Assembly: GCA_905234005.1 (NCBI GenBank)
Contig: CAJOFW010000005.1
Coordinates: 1,971 to 18,100, forward strand
Length of the DNA: 16,130 nt
Direction: 5' to 3'
Source: an uncultured Oscillospiraceae bacterium
GTDB taxonomy: Bacteria; Bacillota; Clostridia; Oscillospirales; Oscillospiraceae
Notes under the pieces: model-generated
Told to the model about the DNA's origin: nothing
Databases searched by the model: none
Seen by the model: only the letters and a program-made list of their open reading frames with translations
Position numbers and translations under genes: made by a program
Shown here: positions 6,498 through 12,269 of the stretch, piece after piece
Position numbering within the stretch: position 1 is the stretch's first letter
Layout: every line of letters begins with the position of its first letter

Positions 6498-6526
6498 TTG
6501 AAATCGGCGTCCATGTGTGATAAAAT
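6498..6526 (+). promoter_or_regulatory. Sigma-A-type promoter for the pyrH operon
   Basis: A -35 TTGAAA (6498-6503), a 17-bp spacer and a -10 TAAAAT (6521-6526) preceded by TGA, giving an extended -10. Transcription should begin near 6533, giving a leader of about 120 nt before pyrH. The promoter lies in the divergent region next to spoIIGA, so the two directions may influence each other. Confidence 0.75.
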
Positions 6527-6540
6527 TTCTGGCAGCGGGC

Positions 6541-6562
6541 AGGGGGCTTCCGGAAGCCCTCT
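6541..6562 (+). promoter_or_regulatory. Palindrome in the pyrH leader
   Basis: The sequence GGGCTTCCGGAAGCCC (6544-6559) is a perfect palindrome, extended to 6541-6562 with one G-T pair. It falls just downstream of the predicted transcription start and would form a strong 5' hairpin in the pyrH mRNA, or an operator in DNA. No U-run follows, so it is not an obvious attenuator. Confidence 0.5.
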
Positions 6563-6587
6563 CCGCCCGGCTCGAATAATAACAACA

Positions 6588-6635
6588 GAAAACGCGGCCG
6601 TGCCGCCGCCGGAAAACGCGGCCGTGCCGCCGGAA
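6588..6635 (+). repeat. Two-copy 24-bp tandem repeat in the pyrH leader
   Basis: Copies at 6588-6611 and 6612-6635 share their first 21 bases exactly (beginning GAAAACGCGGCCGTGCC) and differ only in the last three. The duplication ends 9 bp before the AGGAG ribosome site of pyrH. No coding or protein-binding role is evident. Confidence 0.85.
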
Positions 6636-6655
6636 CAACCAGACAGGAGTACAGC

Positions 6656-7375
6656 ATGGAAAACGCGAAGCCCGTATATAAGCGCGTACTGCTCAAGCTC
6701 AGCGGCGAGGCGCTGGGCGGGGAGGCGGGGCGCGGCCTCGATTTTGACGTCATCCACGCCGTGTGCCGCAGCATCAAGACCTGCGTCGACATGGGCGTGC
6801 AGCTCGGCCTCGTCACCGGCGGCGGCAACTACTGGCGCGGCGTCAAGGACGGCGGCGGCAAAATGGAACGCTCCCGGGCCGACCAGATGGGTATGCTCGC
6901 CACGATCATGAACAGCCTCGCCCTCGCGGAGGCCCTCGAGCAGGACGGCGTGCCCGCCCGCGTCATGTCGATGCTCGATATGCCCCGCGTCGCCGAGTCC
7001 TACAGCTATGGCCGCGCCATGCACCACCTCGAACGGGGCCGCGTCGTCCTGTTCGGCGGCGGCAGCGGCAACCCCTACTTCTCGACCGACTCGGCCGCGG
7101 CGCTCAAGGCGGCGGAGATCGGCGCGGACATCCTTCTCATGGCGAAGAACATCGACGGCGTCTATTCCGCCGACCCGAAGTCGAACCCCGACGCCGTCCG
7201 CCTCGACGAGATGCCCTACGACCGCATCCTGGAGGATCACCTCGGCGTCATAGACTCCACGGCGGCGTGCCTTCTGCGCGACAACGCCATCCCCACCATG
7301 ATCTTCGCCCTCGACCCGCCGGAAAACATCGTCCGCGTCGTCCGCGGCGACCGCATCGGCACCATCGTCCACTGA
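6656..7375 (+). CDS. pyrH: UMP kinase
   Basis: A 239-residue cytosolic amino-acid-kinase-fold enzyme that phosphorylates UMP to UDP with ATP; bacterial enzymes of this type are hexameric, GTP-activated and UTP-inhibited. Motifs: LLKLSGEAL (12-20), GGGNYWRG (55-62, where most homologues read GGGNIFRG), RADQMGMLATIMN with D76, FGGGSGNPYFSTD (133-145) and KNIDGVYSADP (164-174). Length is normal for the family. The AGGAG ribosome site (6645-6649) is 6 nt upstream of the ATG. It is first in the rightward operon. In many bacteria rpsB-tsf precede pyrH; here spoIIGA lies upstream on the opposite strand, so pyrH uses its own promoter. Confidence 0.97.
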   Translation: MENAKPVYKRVLLKLSGEALGGEAGRGLDFDVIHAVCRSIKTCVDMGVQLGLVTGGGNYWRGVKDGGGKMERSRADQMGMLATIMNSLALAEALEQDGVPARVMSMLDMPRVAESYSYGRAMHHLERGRVVLFGGGSGNPYFSTDSAAALKAAEIGADILLMAKNIDGVYSADPKSNPDAVRLDEMPYDRILEDHLGVIDSTAACLLRDNAIPTMIFALDPPENIVRVVRGDRIGTIVH

Positions 7376-7423
7376 CCCGGGCCGAAACCCGGCCGGGAAA
7401 ACATCATACAGGAGGAGTACACG

Positions 7424-7975
7424 ATGTCTGAACTGCAGGAATTTGAAGTCAAAATGAAGAAGGCGCAGGATTACCTGAGCGCCCAGTTTGACGCCGTCCG
7501 CGCCGGCCGCGCCAACGCCGCCGTGCTGAACGGCATCAACGTCGACTACTACGGCAGCCCGACGCCGATCAACCAGGTCGCGTCCGTCTCCACGCCCGAC
7601 CCCCGCACGCTGATGATCACGCCGTGGGACGGCTCCGTCCTCAAGGCCATCGAGAAGGCGATCCAGATGTCCGAGCTCGGCATCAACCCCCAGAACGACG
7701 GCCGCGTCATCCGCCTCGTATTCCCCCAGCCGACCGAGGAGCGGCGCAAGGAGCTTGCCAAACAGGTGCGCAAATACGGCGAGGAGGCGAAGGTCGCCGT
7801 CCGCAACATCCGCCGCGACGCGATGGACAAGATCAAAAAGCAGCAGAAGGCCGGCGATATCACCGAGGACGACCAGAAGGATCTCGAGAAGGAGCTGCAG
7901 AAGCTGACCGACGACAACATCAAGGAGGTCGACCGGCTCACCGACGCGAAGGAAAAAGAGCTGTTCTCGATATGA
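7424..7975 (+). CDS. frr: Ribosome recycling factor
   Basis: A 183-residue protein, typical RRF length. With EF-G it splits the post-termination ribosome. Family signatures are seen throughout: RAGRANAAVLNGINVDYYGSPTPINQVASV is the conserved core (residues about 27-56), with PWDGSVLKAIEKAI, LGINPQNDGRVIRL, PTEERRKELAKQVRK and the long C-terminal helix KIKKQQKAGDITEDDQKDLE. A strong GGAGGAG ribosome site (7411-7417) is 6 nt before the ATG. Its TGA stop overlaps the uppS ATG (ATGA at 7972-7975), so uppS translation is probably coupled to it. The pairing with pyrH is near-universal in bacteria. Confidence 0.98.
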   Translation: MSELQEFEVKMKKAQDYLSAQFDAVRAGRANAAVLNGINVDYYGSPTPINQVASVSTPDPRTLMITPWDGSVLKAIEKAIQMSELGINPQNDGRVIRLVFPQPTEERRKELAKQVRKYGEEAKVAVRNIRRDAMDKIKKQQKAGDITEDDQKDLEKELQKLTDDNIKEVDRLTDAKEKELFSI

Positions 7976-8694
7976 GCGCCGATCATACGTCCACGCTGGC
8001 GGAGGGGTCTTCACCGAGACCCCCCCGCCATATCGCCGTCATCATGGACGGCAACGGCCGCTGGGCGAAGCGGCGGGGTCTGCCCCGCACGGCCGGTCAC
8101 GCCGCCGGCGCGGAGAGCTTTCGCCGGGCCGCGAAATACTGCCGTTCGATCGGCGTGGAGTACCTGACGGTCTACGCGTTCTCGACCGAGAACTGGCGGC
8201 GGCCCGAGGACGAGGTCGCGGGCATCATGCGCCTTCTGAAGAAATATCTTCTCGAGGCCCTCGACGACCTGACGGCGGAGAACACCCGCCTGCACTTCTT
8301 CGGCGACCTCACGCCGCTGCCGCCCGAGCTGCGGAAAATGTGCCTCGACTGCGCCGAGCGCTCGAAGGGCTTCACCGGCGGACAGGTGAACATCTGCTTA
8401 AACTACGGCGGCCGCGATGAGATCGTCCGGGCGGCGCGGCGCTGGGCGGCGGACGGCTGTCCGGCGCTGGACGAGGACGTCTTCTCCGGCTACCTGTACA
8501 GCGCCGGCGTGCCCGACCCGGATCTTCTGATCCGTCCGGGCGGGGAGACGCGTATCTCCAACTACCTTCTCTGGCAGCTCGCCTACGCGGAGATGTACTT
8601 CTCCGACGTGCTCTGGCCGGACTTCGACGAGCGCGAGATCGACCGCGCCATCGCGGCCTACCACAGCCGCGACCGCCGCTACGGAGGCGTATGA
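7972..8694 (+). CDS. uppS: Undecaprenyl diphosphate synthase
   Basis: A 240-residue cis-prenyltransferase that elongates farnesyl diphosphate with isopentenyl diphosphate to the C55 lipid carrier for peptidoglycan and wall polymers. Motifs: IAVIMDGNGRWAKRRGL with catalytic D26, H98-like FFGD, YAFSTENWRRP (basic and aromatic substrate contacts), NICLNYGGRDEI, and DLLIRPGGETRISNYLLWQL followed by AYAEMYFSDVLWPDF. The start at 7972 overlaps the frr stop; this gives the normal length, while the open frame upstream of it merely crosses frr. It overlaps dxr by 4 bp. cdsA, which normally follows uppS, is absent here. Confidence 0.97.
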   Translation: MSADHTSTLAEGSSPRPPRHIAVIMDGNGRWAKRRGLPRTAGHAAGAESFRRAAKYCRSIGVEYLTVYAFSTENWRRPEDEVAGIMRLLKKYLLEALDDLTAENTRLHFFGDLTPLPPELRKMCLDCAERSKGFTGGQVNICLNYGGRDEIVRAARRWAADGCPALDEDVFSGYLYSAGVPDPDLLIRPGGETRISNYLLWQLAYAEMYFSDVLWPDFDEREIDRAIAAYHSRDRRYGGV

Positions 8695-9839
8695 CCATGG
8701 TAAATTCGATATCCGTCCTCGGCTCCACCGGCTCGATCGGGCGGCAGTCCCTCGAGGCGGCGGCCCGTCTCGGCATCCGCGTGGAGGCGCTGACGGCGCA
8801 GAAAAGCGCGGAGCTTCTCGAGGCGCAGATTCGGCGCTTCCGTCCCCGCTACGCCGCGCTGTACGACGCGGACGCGGCAAAAGCCCTGCGCACGGCCGTG
8901 CGCGATCTTGACGTCGAAATCGGCGAGGGGCTCGACGGTCTTCGCCGCGCCGCCGTCATGGACGGGGCCGACGCGGTCGTGACGGCGGTGTCCGGCTCCG
9001 TCGGCCTGCGTCCGACGCTCGACGCGATCGACGCGAAAAAACGCATCTGCCTCGCAAACAAGGAGACGCTCGTCTGCGCGGGCCGTCTCGTCATGCGTGC
9101 GGCGCGGGAGCGCGGCGCGGAGATCATCCCGGTCGACTCGGAGCACGCGGCGATCTTCCAGTGTCTCGAGGGGCGGCGCGACCAGCTCCGGCGGATTCTT
9201 CTGACCGGCTCCGGCGGACCGTTTCGCGGCTGGACGCGGGATATGACCCGGGACGTGACCCCGGCCCAGGCCGTGGCCCACCCGAACTGGAGCATGGGCG
9301 CGAAGATATCCGTCGACAGCGCCACGATGATGAACAAGGGCCTCGAGTTCATCGAGGCGATGCATTTGTTTTCCGTGACGCCGGACGACATCACGGTCGT
9401 CGTCCACCCCGAGAGCGTCATCCATTCGATGGTGGAGCTTACGGACGGCACGGTGCTGGCCCAGCTCGCCGTGCCGGACATGGGTCTTCCGATCCAGTAT
9501 TCCATGACCTGGCCCGACCGCGCCGCCTCGCCGTATGAGCGGCTCGACTTTTGGCAAATGCGCGCTCTCACGTTCGAGGCCCCGGACCCGGAGAAGACGC
9601 CGTGTCTCGCCCTCGCGATGGAATGCGCCCGCCGCGAGGACGCCGCCGCCTGTGTCATGAGCGCCGCGAACGAGGCGGCGGTGGCGCTGTTTCTCGCGGG
9701 CCGGATCGGCTTCAACGACATCTGCGGCCTCGTCCGGGCCGCGACCGACGCCCTCGGCGCGATGCCGGCCGACACCCTCGACCGCGTCCTCGCCGCCGAC
9801 GCCGCCGCCCGGGACTTTATTCACACAAAAATACAATAA
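8691..9839 (+). CDS. dxr: 1-deoxy-D-xylulose 5-phosphate reductoisomerase
   Basis: A 382-residue enzyme converting DXP to MEP with NADPH, the committed step of the MEP isoprenoid pathway and the fosmidomycin target. Motifs: LGSTGSIG (10-17, NADPH binding), LANKETLVCAG (121-131), PVDSEHAAIFQ (147-157, metal ligands D149 and E151), TGSGGPFRGW (172-181), HPNWSMG (197-203), SVDSATMMNKGLEFIEA with E219, HPESVIHSMVEL and MGLPIQYSMTWPDR. Length is normal. Two starts compete: the ATG at 8691 overlaps the uppS stop, but GGAGG (8683-8687) is only 3 nt away; the ATG at 8697 has 9-nt spacing and removes two residues. It supplies precursors for uppS, alongside ispG in the same operon. Confidence 0.97.
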   Translation: MTMVNSISVLGSTGSIGRQSLEAAARLGIRVEALTAQKSAELLEAQIRRFRPRYAALYDADAAKALRTAVRDLDVEIGEGLDGLRRAAVMDGADAVVTAVSGSVGLRPTLDAIDAKKRICLANKETLVCAGRLVMRAARERGAEIIPVDSEHAAIFQCLEGRRDQLRRILLTGSGGPFRGWTRDMTRDVTPAQAVAHPNWSMGAKISVDSATMMNKGLEFIEAMHLFSVTPDDITVVVHPESVIHSMVELTDGTVLAQLAVPDMGLPIQYSMTWPDRAASPYERLDFWQMRALTFEAPDPEKTPCLALAMECARREDAAACVMSAANEAAVALFLAGRIGFNDICGLVRAATDALGAMPADTLDRVLAADAAARDFIHTKIQ

Positions 9840-9874
9840 AATTCACATTTCGGGAATATACTATCCAAAAAACT

Positions 9875-9916
9875 GTCCGACGCCCGCAGCCGCCGTAAAC
9901 GGCACGGGCAGCGGAC
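9875..9916 (+). promoter_or_regulatory. Intra-operon stem-loop upstream of rseP
   Basis: GTCCG (9875-9879) pairs with CGGAC (9912-9916) and GCCCG (9882-9886) with CGGGC (9905-9909), across a 2x2 internal loop; GCCG/CGGC closes the tip. CGGGAA (9851-9856) can also pair with TTCCCG (9923-9928), whose last G begins the rseP ribosome site GGAAAGG (9928-9934). No T-run follows, so this is more likely an RNA-processing or translation-modulating structure than a terminator. It occupies the only real gap (101 bp) in the operon before ispG. Confidence 0.45.
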
Positions 9917-9940
9917 GGTAATTTCCCGGAAAGGCATTCT

Positions 9941-11020
9941 ATGGGCACATTTTTCTATGTAATCGTCGCCATTCTCATCTTCGGCGTGCTGATCGGCGTG
10001 CACGAGTGGGGCCACTTCATCACGGCGCGGCTGTGCGGCGTGCGTGTGAACGAGTTCTCGCTCGGCATGGGGCCGCTGCTGTGGCAGCGTGAGAGCAAAA
10101 GGGGCACGCTCATAAGCCTGCGGGCGCTGCCGATCGGCGGCTACTGCGCCCTCGAGGGCGAGGACGGCGATTCCGACGACCCGGCGGCGTTCTCAAACGC
10201 CGCCGTATGGAAGCGTTTTCTCATCCTCGTCGCCGGGGCGGGCATGAACTTTCTGCTCGGCCTTGTGCTGATACTCGTGTGCTTCTCGCAGGCGGAGGCG
10301 TTCTCCACCCCGGTCATCACCGAATTCATGGAGGGCTGCCCCTACGAGGGCGAGGACGGGCTTCTCGTCGGCGACGTATTCTACAAAATCAACGGCCAGC
10401 GCATCTACTTCACGTCCGACGTATCGACGTATCTGGCGCGCCGCAGCGGCGACACGTCCGACATCACGGTCATACGCGACGGCAAAAAGGTCACGCTCGA
10501 GGACTACCCGATGACCCTGCGCGAATACGTCGACGAGGAGACCGGCGAGACGATATTGCGCTACGGCCTCTACTTCGGCGTGCAGGAGACGGGCGTCTGG
10601 GCAAAGCTCCGGTACTCGTGGTATTCCGCGCTCGATTTCGTGCGGCTCGTATGGCTGGGGCTGGAGGATCTCGTCACCGGCGCGGTCGGCGTCAAACAGA
10701 TGTCCGGCGTCGTCGGCATCGTGGACGTGATCGCGGACGTGGGCGTCCAGTCCGAGACGGGCTACGACGCGTTTCTGAACATCGCCTATCTCGCGGCGTT
10801 CATCGCGATCAACCTCGCGGTCATGAACCTGCTGCCGATCCCCGCCCTCGACGGCGGGCGGGTGCTGTTTCTGCTCGTGACGTGGCTTTTGGAGCGCGTC
10901 CTGCGCCGGCGGATCGACCCGAAATACGAGGCGTACATCCACACCGCCGGCCTCGTCGCCCTCATGGGCCTCATGATCTTCGTCATGTACAACGACGTGG
11001 CGAAAATCATCGCCCGCTAG
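9941..11020 (+). CDS. rseP: RseP/RasP-type site-2 zinc metalloprotease
   Basis: A 359-residue polytopic membrane protease for regulated intramembrane proteolysis, typically of anti-sigma factors and remnant signal peptides. The first membrane helix carries the zinc motif HEWGH (21-25). A second hydrophobic helix follows at about 92-115, then a PDZ-like segment (about 125-185: GLLVGDVFYKINGQRI, ITVIRDGKKVTLEDYP). A third helix region is at about 280-315, with MNLLPIPALDGGRVLF holding the second zinc-site motif LDG (303-305). A C-terminal helix lies at about 335-350. Length is close to other Firmicute family members. The ATG has GGAAAGG 6 nt upstream. The place between dxr and ispG/polC is the conserved Firmicute position. 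Confidence 0.96.
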   Translation: MGTFFYVIVAILIFGVLIGVHEWGHFITARLCGVRVNEFSLGMGPLLWQRESKRGTLISLRALPIGGYCALEGEDGDSDDPAAFSNAAVWKRFLILVAGAGMNFLLGLVLILVCFSQAEAFSTPVITEFMEGCPYEGEDGLLVGDVFYKINGQRIYFTSDVSTYLARRSGDTSDITVIRDGKKVTLEDYPMTLREYVDEETGETILRYGLYFGVQETGVWAKLRYSWYSALDFVRLVWLGLEDLVTGAVGVKQMSGVVGIVDVIADVGVQSETGYDAFLNIAYLAAFIAINLAVMNLLPIPALDGGRVLFLLVTWLLERVLRRRIDPKYEAYIHTAGLVALMGLMIFVMYNDVAKIIAR

Positions 11021-11037
11021 CCTTCCGGAGGAACAGT

Positions 11038-12099
11038 ATGACACGAGAACACACAGACAGGATCACCGTCGGCGGCGTGCCCGTCGGCGGCGGCGCGCCG
11101 GTGACGGTGCAGTCCATGTGCTCCACACGCACGGACGACCCCGCCGCGACGCTCGCGCAGATGAGTGCCCTTCACGCCGCCGGGTGCGACATCATCCGCG
11201 TCGCCGTGCCCGACGCGGCGGCGGCGGACGCCCTGCCCGCGATCATGGCGGAGGCGCCCATGCCGGTCGTGGCCGACATCCACTTCGACTACCGCCTCGC
11301 CCTGCGGGCGGCGGAGGCCGGCGTGCACGCCATCCGCATAAACCCCGGCAACATCGGCGCGCCCGACCGCGTCCGCGCCGTGGCCGACGCCTGCCGGGAG
11401 CGGGGCATACCCATCCGCGTCGGCGTGAACACCGGCTCGGTCGAGAAGCGGCTGCTCGCGAAATACGGCGGCCCGACGGCGGAGGCGCTCGTCGAGAGCG
11501 CGGCGGACGAGCTTGCGGCGCTGTACGGCTTCGGCTTTCACGACGTCGCCCTGTCCGTCAAGGCGTCGGACGTGCCGACGGCGGTGCGGGCCTATCGCCT
11601 CGCGGCGGAGCGCTTTTCCTGTCCGCTGCACGTCGGCGTGACCGAGGCGGGCACGAGCTACACCGGCCTTGTGAACTCCGCCGCCGGCATCGGAACGCTG
11701 CTCATGGAGGGCATTGGCGACACCGTCCGCGTCAGCCTGACCGCCGACCCCGCCGAGGAGGTGCGGGCCGGTCTCGCGATATTGCGCGCCTGCGGTCTGA
11801 AACGCGGCGGCGTGCGTCTCGTGTCCTGCCCGACCTGCGGCCGGACGCGCATCGACCTCATCTCGCTGGCAAAGGCGGCGGAGGCGCGGCTGTCAGGCCT
11901 CGACCGCGACATCACGGTCGCCGTCATGGGCTGCGAGGTGAACGGCCCCGGCGAGGCGAGCCACGCCGACTACGGCGTCGCCGGCGGCAACGGCTTCGGC
12001 AGTCTCTTCATGAAGGGCCGCGTCGTCCGCACAAAAATCCCCGAGCCGGAGCTTCTGGACGCCCTCATGGCCCTGATCGAGAGCGACGCCCCCTCCTGA
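11038..12099 (+). CDS. ispG: 4-hydroxy-3-methylbut-2-enyl diphosphate synthase
   Basis: A 353-residue iron-sulfur enzyme that converts MEcPP to HMBPP, the penultimate MEP-pathway step. Seen: VTVQSMCSTRTDD near the N terminus, IIRVAVPD, PVVADIHFDYRLAL, IRINPGNIG, the TIM-barrel segments VGVNTGSVE and LHVGVTEAG, then the [4Fe-4S] ligands in SCPTCGRT (C264, C267) and VMGCEVNGPGEA (C299, E306). Length is that of the two-domain bacterial form. GGAGG (11027-11031) lies 6 nt before the ATG; the upstream open frame crosses rseP and is not used. The TGA stop is formed by the first three bases of repeat copy 3, so the C-terminal end may have been set by insertion. Confidence 0.97.
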   Translation: MTREHTDRITVGGVPVGGGAPVTVQSMCSTRTDDPAATLAQMSALHAAGCDIIRVAVPDAAAADALPAIMAEAPMPVVADIHFDYRLALRAAEAGVHAIRINPGNIGAPDRVRAVADACRERGIPIRVGVNTGSVEKRLLAKYGGPTAEALVESAADELAALYGFGFHDVALSVKASDVPTAVRAYRLAAERFSCPLHVGVTEAGTSYTGLVNSAAGIGTLLMEGIGDTVRVSLTADPAEEVRAGLAILRACGLKRGGVRLVSCPTCGRTRIDLISLAKAAEARLSGLDRDITVAVMGCEVNGPGEASHADYGVAGGNGFGSLFMKGRVVRTKIPEPELLDALMALIESDAPS

Positions 12100-12200
12100 T
12101 ACTTTTTCTTGTAAGAAAAAGTATCAAAAAGAACTTTGTATTCGCTTCGCAAAGGCAGCGTTCCCAAGGCTTTGCGCCCGGTAACGAGACGAAGCTTATA
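12097..12200 (+). repeat. Dispersed hairpin-headed repeat, copy 3
   Basis: The head hairpin has arms 12097-12110 and 12113-12126 (14 bp, loop GT). The tail is AAAAAGAACTTTGTATTCGC, then GCGCCCGGTAACG, then GAAGCTTATA. Within the tail CGCAAAG can pair with CTTTGCG (7 bp). Homology with copy 2 appears to fade out about 20 bp beyond 12200. The first TGA is the ispG stop codon. The copy lies between ispG and polC in the direction of transcription. Confidence 0.92.
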
Positions 12201-12221
12201 ACCGGGAAACAGCATGAACCG

Positions 12222-12249
12222 CCAACTACCAACTGCCAACTACCAACTA
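12222..12249 (+). repeat. Four-copy heptanucleotide tandem repeat
   Basis: Units CCAACTA, CCAACTG, CCAACTA, CCAACTA in perfect register, 20 bp upstream of the polC ATG and just before its ribosome site AAGGAAG (12255-12261). Seven-base tandem tracts of this kind are prone to slippage. The tract is untranslated here, so copy-number change would alter leader length rather than reading frame. Confidence 0.9.
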
Positions 12250-12269
12250 TAAAAAAGGAAGACCCCGCC

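Noticed and set aside
12097..12126. Repeat hairpin as a classical intrinsic terminator of ispG
   Set aside because: The stem is AT-rich and is followed by A residues, not a U-tract, in the sense direction; termination is possible but not shown.
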